Part shown: positions 48,923 to 57,260 of the stretch, piece by piece
Position numbering within the stretch: the stretch's first letter is position 1
How the letters are laid out: every line of letters begins with the position of its first letter
NCBI RefSeq assembly: GCF_018406645.1
Contig: NZ_AP024546.1
Coordinates: forward strand, 496,001-560,000
From: Lysobacter helvus
GTDB taxonomy: Bacteria > Pseudomonadota > Gammaproteobacteria > Xanthomonadales > Xanthomonadaceae
Length of the DNA: 64,000 nucleotides
Reading direction: 5' to 3'
Translations under genes and position numbers: made by a program
Notes under the pieces: model-generated
Told to the model about the DNA's origin: nothing
Seen by the model: only the letters and a program-made list of their open reading frames with translations
Database searches by the model: none

Positions 48923-49267
48923 ATGAAACACCGGACCGCGCTTTCCTCGCTTGCCCTGTTGCTCCTCGGCCTCGCCCTGGCCGGTACCGCGGCCGCCGCC
49001 GACCGCGGCGATCGCGTCGAACACCGCATGGATCGCCGCGGCGACCGCATCGACCACCGCCTGGACCGCCGCGGCGCCCGCATCGAGCAGCGCTACGACC
49101 AGCGCGCCCGCTGGGCCGACGCGCATGGCCACGAACGCATGGCCGATCGCCTGGAGCACCGCGGCAATCGCATCGAACAGCGCCTGGACCGTCGCGGCGA
49201 CCTCGCCGACGCCCGCTGGGACCGTCGCGGTGAACGCTTCGACCGGCGCTGGGATCGCCACCACTGA
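48923..49267 (+). CDS. Secreted Arg/Asp-rich 11-residue repeat protein
   Basis: A 114-aa protein with a signal peptide (about 1-26, ending GTAAAA). The mature part is built from an imperfect 11-residue unit (DRRGDRIDHRL, DRRGARIEQRY, DRRGDLADARW, DRRGERFDRRW). The 11-residue period with paired hydrophobics suggests a long amphipathic helix. It precedes a sigma-factor gene by 21 nt. The function is unknown. Confidence 0.75.
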   Translation: MKHRTALSSLALLLLGLALAGTAAAADRGDRVEHRMDRRGDRIDHRLDRRGARIEQRYDQRARWADAHGHERMADRLEHRGNRIEQRLDRRGDLADARWDRRGERFDRRWDRHH

Positions 49268-49275
49268 CCGGCGGC

Positions 49276-49281
49276 TATGCT
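49276..49281 (+). promoter_or_regulatory. Candidate -10 of the sigma-factor gene (leaderless)
   Basis: TATGCT then 7 nt then GTG. The only in-frame upstream ATG (49277) lies inside this hexamer, which favours the GTG at 49289 as start of a leaderless mRNA. Confidence 0.45.
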
Positions 49282-49288
49282 CCAGCGC

Positions 49289-49888
49289 GTGACCGACGAT
49301 ATCGACGAGCAAGCGGCCGCCCAGGCGGTCGCCAGCCTCCTGGCCCCGGAGACGGTGGACGGGCCGCGCACGCTCGATGCCTTCCTCGATGGCATCTCCG
49401 CGCGCGCGTTCCGCTTCGCCGAACTGGGCCTGCGGCATCGTGAAGACGCGCTCGACGCGGTGCAGGACGCGATGGTGAAGATGCTCGGCTACCGCGAGCG
49501 GCCCGCGTCGGAATGGACGCCGTTGTTCTGGAGCATCCTGCGCAGCCGCATCATCGATGCGCAGCGGCGGCGCACGTTCCGCCTGCGCTGGCTGCTCCCG
49601 CAGCCGGCGCGGGAAGACGCCGGGTTCGATTGGCTGGACGCCGCTGCGTCGGCGGATCCGGACACCGACCCGGCACGCAAGCACGAAAGCCGCGAGGCCT
49701 ACACGCAGATCGCGGGTGCCTTGGCGGCCTTGCCCGCACGCCAGCGCGAAGCCTTCACGCTGCGGGTGCTCGAACAGCTCGACGTCGCGACGACCGCGCG
49801 CGTGATGGGCTGCAGCGAAGGATCGGTCAAGACACATTTGTTCCGCGCCCGCGAAGCGTTGCAGGCGCAACTGGAGGAATTCCGATGA
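49289..49888 (+). CDS. Sigma-70 family (ECF-like) sigma factor
   Basis: A 199-aa sigma factor. Region 2 is around HREDALDAVQDAMVKMLGYR with a diverged SRIIDAQRRR. Region 4 is PARQREAFTLRVLEQLDVAT and GCSEGSVKTHLFRAREALQA. An ATG at 49277 would add four residues but sits inside a -10-like hexamer, so GTG 49289 is preferred. The next gene overlaps by 4 nt and likely encodes its membrane-bound partner. Confidence 0.88.
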   Translation: MTDDIDEQAAAQAVASLLAPETVDGPRTLDAFLDGISARAFRFAELGLRHREDALDAVQDAMVKMLGYRERPASEWTPLFWSILRSRIIDAQRRRTFRLRWLLPQPAREDAGFDWLDAAASADPDTDPARKHESREAYTQIAGALAALPARQREAFTLRVLEQLDVATTARVMGCSEGSVKTHLFRAREALQAQLEEFR

Positions 49889-50256
49889 GCACGCACGAAA
49901 ACGAAAACGCCCGCGACGCCGCCTTCGATGCGGCGATGCGCGAAGCGCATGTCGCGTCGCTCGATCACCTGTCGCCGCGGGTGCGCGCACAACTGGTGCA
50001 GCGCCGCCGCACCGCGCTGGCCGGCAATGCGCGCAAGACGGCGCATCCGCTCCGCGCTGCCTGGCCCCTCGCCGCGGCCTTCGCGATCGGCGCGCTCGCG
50101 ATCGGGCTGTCGGTCCGCACGCCGACACCCGCGCCCGCCACGGTCGCCGCCACGGCGCCGACGGATGCCGCCACCACGTACGACACCCTCGACGAAAACC
50201 CCGACCTCTACGTGTGGCTGGCGTCCGACGACGCCGCCTCGCTGGCCATGGAGTGA
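49885..50256 (+). CDS. One-TM partner of the sigma factor (DUF3619-like)
   Basis: A 123-aa protein with an N-terminal soluble part (LDHLSPRVRAQLVQRRRTAL), one TM (about 57-73) and an acidic periplasmic tail. Small proteins of this shape (DUF3619-like) follow sigma-factor genes in beta- and gammaproteobacteria, and an anti-sigma role is inferred. It overlaps both neighbours. Confidence 0.7.
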   Translation: MSTHENENARDAAFDAAMREAHVASLDHLSPRVRAQLVQRRRTALAGNARKTAHPLRAAWPLAAAFAIGALAIGLSVRTPTPAPATVAATAPTDAATTYDTLDENPDLYVWLASDDAASLAME

Positions 50257-50261
50257 TGACG

Positions 50262-50729
50262 ATGCGCCACGCCCGATTCCTTTCGATGCATGCGCTGGCG
50301 ATCGCGCTGTTCGTGTGCTGCGCGTCCGCGTTCGCGCAGGACAAGCCTGCGAAACCGGTGCCGACCGGACCCACGCCGCCTGCGTGGGAACAACTCAGCG
50401 CCGCCGAACGCGAGTTGCTGATCGCCCCGATCCGCGAACGCTGGAACGCCGAACCCGCCGCGCGCACGCGCATGCTCGAACACGCGAAGCGCTGGCAGAC
50501 GATGACGCCGGAACAACGCAAGGCCGCGCACGACGGCATGCGCCGCTGGTCGCACCTCAATCCCGAACAGCGCGAACACGCGCGCGCCTTGTACGAGCGC
50601 ATGCGCGAGATGGATCCCGACGCCCGCCGCGCCCTGCGCGAGCAATGGCGCACGATGACGCCCGAGCAGCGCGACGCCTGGCTGGAACAGCACCCGCCCG
50701 CGAATCCCGCCCCGCAACGCCCGCGCTGA
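50262..50729 (+). CDS. Exported DUF3106 protein
   Basis: A 155-aa protein with a signal peptide (about 1-27, ending AFA). The mature part repeats W-x-x-M-T/L-x-P-E-Q-R units (RWQTMTPEQRKAAHDGMRRW, RWSHLNPEQREHARALYERM, QWRTMTPEQRDAWLEQHPPA), the DUF3106 signature. Such proteins follow sigma/DUF3619 pairs and may be periplasmic sensors. The start at 50262 is preferred because GGAG lies 8 nt away. Confidence 0.8.
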   Translation: MRHARFLSMHALAIALFVCCASAFAQDKPAKPVPTGPTPPAWEQLSAAERELLIAPIRERWNAEPAARTRMLEHAKRWQTMTPEQRKAAHDGMRRWSHLNPEQREHARALYERMREMDPDARRALREQWRTMTPEQRDAWLEQHPPANPAPQRPR

Positions 50730-50732
50730 CGC

Positions 50733-51830
50733 TCAGGCCGGCGCGCGCTCCGGCCACACCGAGCGCGCCAGCAGCTCGTCGTTCCAGTCGAACGCGAGCG
50801 CGCCGTCCTTCAACAGCAACGACGCGAAGTTGTAGACGTTGCGCGCGTACATCTCGCTCGCGTGCAACGCACCCATGCTGGCGAGGTTCAAGGGGCCGGC
50901 AACAATGACGCCGCCGGCTTCGATCGTTTCGCCCGGTTGCGTGCGTTCGCAGTTGCCGCCGGTTTCCGCGGCCAGGTCCACGATCACGCTGCCCGGCTTC
51001 ATGCCGTCCACCATCGCCGCGGTGACGATCTTCGGCGCGGGACGGCCCGGCACCGCAGCCGTGCACACCACGACATCGACGAGCTTGAGGTGTTCGGCGA
51101 GGCGGCGCTGTTGTTCCGCGCGTTCCTCGTCGGTGAGCTGGCGCGCGTAACCGCCCTCGCCCGCCGCGCTGACACCGAGGTCGAGGAACTTGCCGCCGAG
51201 CGATTCGATCTGTTCGCGCGTTTCGGGGCGGACGTCGAAGCCCTCGACCTGCGCGCCCAGGCGCTTGGCGGTCGCGATGGCTTGCAGGCCCGCGACGCCC
51301 GCACCGACGATCAACACGCGCGACGGGCGGATCGTGCCCGCGGCGGTGGTGAGCATCGGGAAGAACCGCGGCGCGAGTTGCGCGGCGATCAGCACGGCCT
51401 TGTAACCCGCCATGCCGGCCTGCGAACTCAACACGTCCATCGCCTGCGCGCGCGTGGTGCGCGGCAAACGTTCGAGCGGGAAGGCAACGAGTTGTCGCGC
51501 AACGATCGCGTCGCCACGCGCCGCATCGGCCTGCGGTTGCAGGATGCCGATGAGCACGCCGCCGGATTTGAGCCGCGCGATGCGTTCGGGCGACGGGGGT
51601 TGCACGCACAAGGCGATGTCGGCGTCGCCGACGGCCGCGTCCGCATCGTCGACGATGCGCGCGCCGGCATCGGCATAGGCGGAATCCGGGAAGCCGGCCC
51701 GCATGCCGGCATCGCGCTCGATGCGCACGTCGGCGCCGGCGGCGATGAATTTCTTGCAGGTTTCGGGCGTAAGCGCGACGCGCCGCTCGCCTGGTGCGGT
51801 TTCCCGCGCGATGCCGATCGCAACCGCCAT
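50733..51830 (-). CDS. pntAa: NAD(P) transhydrogenase alpha-1 (NAD-binding) subunit
   Basis: A 365-aa soluble NAD(H)-binding domain I. IGIARETAPGERRVALTPET starts it, SSQAGMAGYKAVLIAA lies mid-protein, the dinucleotide loop is VLIVGAGVAGLQAIATAKRL, and RPAPKIVTAAMVDGMKPGSV follows. AAGGAG precedes the ATG at 51830. Its pntAb and pntB partners are not adjacent: four plus-strand genes intervene. Confidence 0.95.
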   Translation of the reverse strand: MAVAIGIARETAPGERRVALTPETCKKFIAAGADVRIERDAGMRAGFPDSAYADAGARIVDDADAAVGDADIALCVQPPSPERIARLKSGGVLIGILQPQADAARGDAIVARQLVAFPLERLPRTTRAQAMDVLSSQAGMAGYKAVLIAAQLAPRFFPMLTTAAGTIRPSRVLIVGAGVAGLQAIATAKRLGAQVEGFDVRPETREQIESLGGKFLDLGVSAAGEGGYARQLTDEERAEQQRRLAEHLKLVDVVVCTAAVPGRPAPKIVTAAMVDGMKPGSVIVDLAAETGGNCERTQPGETIEAGGVIVAGPLNLASMGALHASEMYARNVYNFASLLLKDGALAFDWNDELLARSVWPERAPA

Positions 51831-51882
51831 GCCTTGCTCCTTGCCAGGGGGAATCGCGCCAGGGCCCGCGGGCCCGTGGCGC

Positions 51883-51888
51883 ATCCTA
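51883..51888 (-). promoter_or_regulatory. Candidate -10 of pntAa
   Basis: TAGGAT followed by GCGCCA on the minus strand. A gggcccgcgggccc palindrome (51862-51875) lies between it and the ribosome binding site and may be a regulator site. Confidence 0.4.
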
Positions 51889-51914
51889 GCGCGGCGCGGC
51901 GCCGGCCCGGGCGA

Positions 51915-54080
51915 TCAGGCGCCGACGGCGCGACCCAGGCGCAGGCGCATCTGACGCATGGCTTCGTCGAACGGCGCCTGTTCGGTGCCGGCAACGAGGC
52001 GGCCTTCGGCGACCAGCGCGGCCAGTTGCTCGGCCGATGCGACCAGCACGCGCACGCCGCGGCGATTCACCAGCAGGAAGCGACCGCTGAGCGGGCTGAT
52101 CCACGCGACCTTGGCGGCGACGTGTTCGCCCTGCGCATCCAGCAGGCGCAGCCATTCGCCGGGGGAGAGGTGCTTCATGCGATCGGCGATGGCCGGGTCG
52201 AAGTCGAGGCCGGCGTGGCCGCCGACGACGCGCAGCGGACCCTGGTCTTCTTCGTCCGCCACGACCTGCGGCGGGAGCTTGCGCAAGCCGCGGGGGAGGT
52301 CGGGCTGCGCGAGTGCGCGCACCAGGCCGGCGAGCCAGTCGTGCGCGCTGTTTTCGTCCAGGCCGCAGGCGACCAGGCATTCGGTGATCGCAGGCTGCAG
52401 CGCGATCAGGCGATCGGCCACCACCGCACCGCGCCCCTGCGCGGCCATGCCGTCGACGAGGATCAAGGCATCGGCGAGCGCGAGCACGTCGGCGTGCTTC
52501 GGCGATTCGCGCCCGTCGCGCAGCAACGTCTGCAGCAGGTGGTGCTGCCAGTGCTCGACGAGGAAATCGGCGACGGCCTGCGTGAGCGGCGTCTTCGACA
52601 GGCGCTGGTTGAGCGCGGCGCCGGCCTGCAGGCGCGCCTGCAGCAGGCGTTCCTTGCCGTGCACGGCTTCGGCGGCGCGCTTTTCCAGCACGTCGACGCG
52701 CTTGCGCTGTTGTTCGAGCAACGCTTCGAGTTCGTCGCTGGCCAGCGCGAAGATCTCGAGGTCTTCGTTGTAGTCGGCCACGATGCGCTGCGCGATGCCG
52801 GCGGCGCGTTCGAGCAGTTCGCGATCCTGCGGCGTGGAACCGTCGTTGCCTTCGCACGCTTCGGTGATGACGTCGAACAGGCGGCGCGCGGGATGGTCGC
52901 GGCGCAGGAACATGCCTTCGTCGGTCAGCGCGACCTTGACGTACGGCAACACCAGGCGCGCATACACGCGGCGTGCGCGATCGAGCATGGCGTGCGTCTG
53001 GAACAGCGATTCGAACAGCAGGCCGACGAGGTCGATCGCATCGTTCTCGGGGCCGGCGAGCTGCGTCTGGTCCGGATCAAGGCCCAGGCGGCGCGCGCCT
53101 TCGGTCAGTTGTTCGCGGATGGCGTCGGCCAGGCTGCCGGCGCCGGCCAGCGCGCGGGCATAGGGTTCCGGGCCATCGCGCTGCAGGAGCGAGGTGACGC
53201 TGATGACTTCCGCGGCGCGCAGGTCGCGGCGCGGCGCGGTCTGCGGACCGGGCGCGCGGCCTGCCGGCACGGGACGGGCGGGAATGGTGCCTTCTCTCCA
53301 TGAATGCAACATCGTGCGCAACTCTCCGAAACGTTCCATCGCATCGATATCCGCCGCGATCTCGTCCGGCGGCGGCGGCGGCCGGGTGGAGTCGTCGGCG
53401 ACCGCCTTCGCGGCCATGCCCGGGCCGGCCTTGAGGCCGTAACCGGCCGCGGCGAGCAGGGTGTTGATCCGGCCGTACAGATCGGCCAGCACGCGCGAGA
53501 GTTCGAGTTCGTACTGGCGGAACAGCAGCGGACGCAGGGTCTCGGGGAGTTCCGCGTCGTGGAAGGTGGCCAGGAACGCACCGGCCAGGCGCGTGGCGCT
53601 GATCGGGTTGGAACCGGCGCCCGTGCCGAGTTCCGCGGACAGGGCTTCCAGGCGGCCGTCGAGCATTTCGATCTGGCGCGCGTAGCGCTGGCCGATCGAT
53701 TCGGCGAGCTTCTGGCCCGCGTAGTGGTAATCAAGCTGGCCTTCTTCCACCAGGCCCAGCGGCAGGTGGTTGGTGCCGCGGCTGCGCAGGTTACCGGGCA
53801 GCGCGCGGAAGTCGTCGAACCCCTGCGCGATCTGCTGCCGGTAGCGCATGACGAAGGCCGCGTTGCGCTGGCGCAGGTTGAGCAGCGCGATCTGGTCGCC
53901 CCGTCGCAGCTGCACCATCCCGGAGCGGCGCGCGGAGTCTTCGAGGGCGTCGGCGACGGGTGCGTACAATGCCCCGGGCACGCCGCCGAGCTGCTCGACG
54001 GACAGGCGCTTCATTTCTTCGAGCACGCCCGCGGGATTCGCGCGATCAGCGTGGCCCAGACCCACCGGATGTCCTGACAT
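51915..54080 (-). CDS. DUF1631 protein with C-terminal PilZ-like domain
   Basis: A 721-aa cytosolic protein of the DUF1631 family. The N-terminal half is helical, with a low-complexity linker (about 240-290, including STRPPPPPDE). The last 110 residues (KHLSPGEWLRLLDAQGEHVA, WISPLSGRFLLVNRRGVRVL) resemble a degenerate PilZ domain without the RxxxR motif. The ATG at 54080 has GGGGAG 7 nt upstream. The function is unknown; second-messenger signalling is only a guess. Confidence 0.8.
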   Translation of the reverse strand: MSGHPVGLGHADRANPAGVLEEMKRLSVEQLGGVPGALYAPVADALEDSARRSGMVQLRRGDQIALLNLRQRNAAFVMRYRQQIAQGFDDFRALPGNLRSRGTNHLPLGLVEEGQLDYHYAGQKLAESIGQRYARQIEMLDGRLEALSAELGTGAGSNPISATRLAGAFLATFHDAELPETLRPLLFRQYELELSRVLADLYGRINTLLAAAGYGLKAGPGMAAKAVADDSTRPPPPPDEIAADIDAMERFGELRTMLHSWREGTIPARPVPAGRAPGPQTAPRRDLRAAEVISVTSLLQRDGPEPYARALAGAGSLADAIREQLTEGARRLGLDPDQTQLAGPENDAIDLVGLLFESLFQTHAMLDRARRVYARLVLPYVKVALTDEGMFLRRDHPARRLFDVITEACEGNDGSTPQDRELLERAAGIAQRIVADYNEDLEIFALASDELEALLEQQRKRVDVLEKRAAEAVHGKERLLQARLQAGAALNQRLSKTPLTQAVADFLVEHWQHHLLQTLLRDGRESPKHADVLALADALILVDGMAAQGRGAVVADRLIALQPAITECLVACGLDENSAHDWLAGLVRALAQPDLPRGLRKLPPQVVADEEDQGPLRVVGGHAGLDFDPAIADRMKHLSPGEWLRLLDAQGEHVAAKVAWISPLSGRFLLVNRRGVRVLVASAEQLAALVAEGRLVAGTEQAPFDEAMRQMRLRLGRAVGA

Positions 54081-54127
54081 GTGTGACTCCCCGCGACGCC
54101 ATGTGACCAAATACGACACTGAACGGC

Positions 54128-54154
54128 AGCATAGTGCCGCTGTATGTCAGTCAA
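54128..54154 (-). promoter_or_regulatory. Candidate promoter of the DUF1631 gene
   Basis: TTGACT (54149-54154) and TATGCT (54128-54133) on the minus strand, with a short 15-nt spacer. It lies in the relatively AT-rich divergent gap shared with the nitroreductase gene. Confidence 0.4.
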
Positions 54155-54180
54155 TCTTCCAAACTTCCGATCTGTGAACC

Positions 54181-54774
54181 ATGTCCCGCTCTGACCCCAC
54201 CCCGTCCGACGAACTGCATTTCTTGAACGCGCGACGGTCGGTGCCGGCCAAGCAATTGGGCGAACCTGCGCCGGACGAGGCCACGCAACTGCGCCTGCTG
54301 GCGGCCGCCGTGCGGGTGCCCGACCACGGCAAGCGGGTGCCCTTCCGCTTCATCCGCCTCCAGGGCGACGCCCGCCACGCGCTCGGCGAACGGCTGGTCG
54401 CACGCACCCAGGTGCGCGACCCCGAGGCCGGCGAAAGCGCGATCGAAAAGGACCGCAAGCGCTTCTCCCACGCGCCGCTGGTGTTCGTGGTCGTGGCGAA
54501 GCTGGGGCCCGACGAGAAGATCCCGGAAAGCGAACGCGCCAGTTGCGCCGCATGCGTGTGTTTCGCCTTGCTGCAGGCCGCGCAGGCGCTGGGGTTCGGC
54601 GCGCAGTGGCTGACGGGCTGGCCGGCCTACGATCCGGAGATCACCGCCCTGCTTGGCCTGGGCGAACACGAACACGTCGCCGGCTTCCTGCACGTGGGCA
54701 CGCCGAAACTCGACGCACCGGAACGCGATCGCCCCGATCCGCGCGAATTGCTCACCGACTGGACCCCCGCATGA
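54181..54774 (+). CDS. Nitroreductase family protein (YdjA-like)
   Basis: A 197-aa FMN-dependent oxidoreductase. LNARRSVPAKQLGEPAPDEA carries the FMN-phosphate-binding RRSV. VPDHGKRVPFRFIRLQGDAR, ERASCAACVCFALLQAAQAL and GFGAQWLTGWPAYDPEI are YdjA-type segments. The ATG has no clear ribosome binding site. It overlaps the exonuclease gene (ATGA). Confidence 0.9.
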   Translation: MSRSDPTPSDELHFLNARRSVPAKQLGEPAPDEATQLRLLAAAVRVPDHGKRVPFRFIRLQGDARHALGERLVARTQVRDPEAGESAIEKDRKRFSHAPLVFVVVAKLGPDEKIPESERASCAACVCFALLQAAQALGFGAQWLTGWPAYDPEITALLGLGEHEHVAGFLHVGTPKLDAPERDRPDPRELLTDWTPA

Positions 54775-55697
54775 ACGCACCGCTGCCCGTCGCCGCCCCG
54801 CTCTACCTGGTCGACGCCAGCCTGTACGTCTTCCGCGCGTGGCATTCGATGCCGAATGAATTCCACGACGGCGAAGGCTGGCCGACCAACGCCGTGCACG
54901 GCTTCGCGCGCTTCCTGCTCGAACTGCTCGAACGCGAACGCCCCAGGCACATCGCCATCGCCTTCGACGAAGCGCTCGACTCGTGCTTCCGCAACACGCT
55001 GTATCCGGCGTACAAGGCCAACCGCGACGCCGCGCCGGAAGAACTCCGCCGCCAGTTCGCGCACTGCAAGGCCTTGTGCAGCGCGCTGGGCCTGGCCGTG
55101 CTCGCGCACCAGGACTACGAAGCGGACGACCTGATCGGCACCGCGCTGCACCACGCGCGCGCCGCCGGCCATCGCGGCGTGATCGTGTCCGCCGACAAGG
55201 ACCTGTCGCAGCTGCTCGCGGGCCTGGACGAACAATGGGACTACGCGCGCGGCCAGCGCTGGACCATGGGCGGCGTGAAAGCGCGCCACGGCGTCGAAGC
55301 GCACCAGATCGCCGATTACCTCGCGCTCACCGGCGATGCGGTCGACAACATCCCGGGCGTGCCCGGCGTCGGCAGCAAGACCGCCGCGATCCTGCTCGCG
55401 CATTTCGGTTCGCTCGATGCGTTGCTCGCGCGCGTGGACGAAGTGCAGTTCCTGCGCTTCCGCGGCGCCGCCACGGTGGCCACGAAATTGCGCGCCAACA
55501 AGGACCAGGCGCTGCTGTGGCGCCAGCTCACGACGATCGCCCTCGATGCGCCGATGGACCAGCGCGATTTCACGCGCGGTGCCGCCGACGCGACGGCGCT
55601 GGTGTCGCTGTGCGACAACCTGCGCTTCGGTCCGCTGACGCGCCGCCGGCTGCAGGAGGCCAGCGGCGTGCAGACGACGGCCACGGTCGCGGGCTAG
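54771..55697 (+). CDS. 5'-3' exonuclease / flap endonuclease
   Basis: A 308-aa stand-alone 5' nuclease like the PolA N-terminal domain or ExoIX. Metal-ligand motifs are LVDASLYVFRAWHS, IAFDEALDSCFRN, DYEADDLIGT and VSADKDLSQLL. The DNA-binding H3TH is DNIPGVPGVGSKTAAILLAH (about 191-210). It probably removes flaps or RNA primers. It overlaps the nitroreductase gene by 4 nt. Confidence 0.93.
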   Translation: MNAPLPVAAPLYLVDASLYVFRAWHSMPNEFHDGEGWPTNAVHGFARFLLELLERERPRHIAIAFDEALDSCFRNTLYPAYKANRDAAPEELRRQFAHCKALCSALGLAVLAHQDYEADDLIGTALHHARAAGHRGVIVSADKDLSQLLAGLDEQWDYARGQRWTMGGVKARHGVEAHQIADYLALTGDAVDNIPGVPGVGSKTAAILLAHFGSLDALLARVDEVQFLRFRGAATVATKLRANKDQALLWRQLTTIALDAPMDQRDFTRGAADATALVSLCDNLRFGPLTRRRLQEASGVQTTATVAG

Positions 55698-55700
55698 CAT
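55695..55700 (+). promoter_or_regulatory. Candidate -10 of the Nudix gene (leaderless)
   Basis: TAGCAT then 6 nt then ATG, with no Shine-Dalgarno sequence. Its first two bases are within the exonuclease stop codon region. Confidence 0.4.
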
Positions 55701-55706
55701 CGGCGC

Positions 55707-56261
55707 ATGAGCAAACCCCACGCGCACGACGATCACGAAGTCCTCTTCGAAGGCGACTGGCTCCGCCTGGTCCGCCGCGGCCATTGGGAATCGTGCGAAC
55801 GCACGCACGGCAAGGGCATGGCGGTGATCATCGTCGCGTGCACGCCGGACGACGATGTGCTGTTCGTCGAGCAATACCGCGTGCCGCTCGGCTCGAAGAC
55901 GATCGAGATGCCCGCGGGCCTCGTCGGCGACCAGTCGGAAGACGACACGCTCGAAGCCGCGGCCACGCGCGAACTGGAAGAAGAAACCGGCTGGCGTCCC
56001 GATCGCGTGCACGTGCTGATGACGGGCCCGACGTCGGCGGGCATGAGCAACGAGCGCATCGCGTTCGTGCGCGCCGAAGGCCTGGTGCGCACCGGCCCGG
56101 GCGGCGGCGTGGAAGGCGAAGACATCACGGTGCACGCGGTGCCGCGCAAGGACGCCCCGGCGTGGCTGGTGCAGAAGCAGCGCGAAGGCTACGAGCTCGA
56201 CCTCAAGCTGTGGGCCGGCTTGTGGATGCTCGAACGCAACCCCGACGGCACGTCGCTTTAA
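55707..56261 (+). CDS. Nudix hydrolase (ADP-sugar pyrophosphatase type)
   Basis: A 184-aa Nudix enzyme. The box spans residues 74-96, ending RELEEETGW with perfect spacing, but the first glutamate of the consensus is Asp80. VLFVEQYRVPLGSKTIEMPA before the box marks the ADP-ribose pyrophosphatase branch. It probably hydrolyses ADP-ribose or similar. It overlaps the iminopeptidase gene tail to tail by 4 nt. Confidence 0.92.
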   Translation: MSKPHAHDDHEVLFEGDWLRLVRRGHWESCERTHGKGMAVIIVACTPDDDVLFVEQYRVPLGSKTIEMPAGLVGDQSEDDTLEAAATRELEEETGWRPDRVHVLMTGPTSAGMSNERIAFVRAEGLVRTGPGGGVEGEDITVHAVPRKDAPAWLVQKQREGYELDLKLWAGLWMLERNPDGTSL

Positions 56262-57226
56262 GCGAACGAATCCGTCGCGCGCACCAGCGCGTCCACGTTC
56301 TCCGGCTCGAACGCCGAATGTCCCGACGTGGGCGTGATCACCAGCTCGCCCTTCGGCCACGCGCGCTTGAGGTCCCACGCATTGCGCATCGGGCACACCA
56401 CGTCGTAGCGCCCGTGCACGATCACGCCCGGGATGTCGCCGATGCGATGCGCGTCGCGCAGCAACTGGTCTTCCACTTCGAAGAACCCGCCGTTGACGAA
56501 GTAGTGGTTCTCGATGCGCGCGAATGCCAGCGCGAACGCGGCATCCTCGTGCCCGCTGATGAAGTCCGGGTCCATGCGCAGGAAACTCGTCGCGCCTTCC
56601 CACACGCTCCACGCGCGCGCCGCGGCCAGGCGCACGGCTTCGTCGTCGCTCGTCAATCGGCGGTGGTATGCACTGATCAGGTCGTGGCGTTCCACCGGCG
56701 GGATCGCCTCGAGGTAGTGCTCCCACACGTCGGGGAACAGGCGCGAGGCGCCTTCCTGGTAGAACCATTCCAGTTCCCAGCGCCGCAGCATGAAGATGCC
56801 GCGCAGCACGAGTTCCGTCACGCGTTCGGGATGCTTCTGCGCGTACGCCAACGCGAGCGTCGAACCCCACGATCCGCCGAACACCTGCCAGCGATCGATG
56901 GACAATTTCGTGCGCAGTGCTTCGATGTCGGACACCAGGTGCCACGTGGTGTTGTCCACCAGGTCCGCGTGCGGCGTCGAACGGCCCGCGCCGCGCTGGT
57001 CGAACAGCACGATCCGGTACTTCGCCGGATCGTGGAAGCGCCGCATCTTGTCGCTGCACCCGCCGCCCGGCCCGCCGTGCAACATCACCACCGGCTTGCC
57101 CTGCGGGTTGCCGCACTGTTCGTAGTACAGGGTGTGGCGGCCATCGACCTTCAGCATGCCGGTGTCGTAGGCCGGCAGCTCCGGGTAGAGCGTGCGGAGG
57201 ACAGGATCGCGGGGGGATTCGCGCAT
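56258..57226 (-). CDS. pip: Prolyl iminopeptidase
   Basis: A 322-aa alpha/beta-hydrolase releasing N-terminal proline. The nucleophile Ser119 is in VFGGSWGSTLALAYAQ. MLHGGPGGGCSDKMRRFHDP forms the oxyanion region, HGRYDVVCP carries the acid and TPTSGHSAFEPEN the histidine. The ATG at 57226 (MRESPRDPVLRTLYPELPAY) gives the family length; the open frame upstream is antisense noise from prmC. Confidence 0.96.
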   Translation of the reverse strand: MRESPRDPVLRTLYPELPAYDTGMLKVDGRHTLYYEQCGNPQGKPVVMLHGGPGGGCSDKMRRFHDPAKYRIVLFDQRGAGRSTPHADLVDNTTWHLVSDIEALRTKLSIDRWQVFGGSWGSTLALAYAQKHPERVTELVLRGIFMLRRWELEWFYQEGASRLFPDVWEHYLEAIPPVERHDLISAYHRRLTSDDEAVRLAAARAWSVWEGATSFLRMDPDFISGHEDAAFALAFARIENHYFVNGGFFEVEDQLLRDAHRIGDIPGVIVHGRYDVVCPMRNAWDLKRAWPKGELVITPTSGHSAFEPENVDALVRATDSFA

Positions 57227-57254
57227 GGCCGTCGCCTGCGTCGGGGGGACGCGC

Positions 57255-57260
57255 AGTCTA
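57255..57260 (-). promoter_or_regulatory. Candidate -10 of pip
   Basis: TAGACT followed by GCGCGT on the minus strand, 28 nt before the pip ATG. Its TAG is the stop codon of prmC. Confidence 0.4.

Noticed and set aside
50214-50653. Minus-strand frame joining pntB with over 700 upstream codons (47096-50653)
   Set aside because: Only the part from GTG 48496 matches PntB. The rest is antisense to the sigma-factor cassette and in the wrong frame for PntAb.
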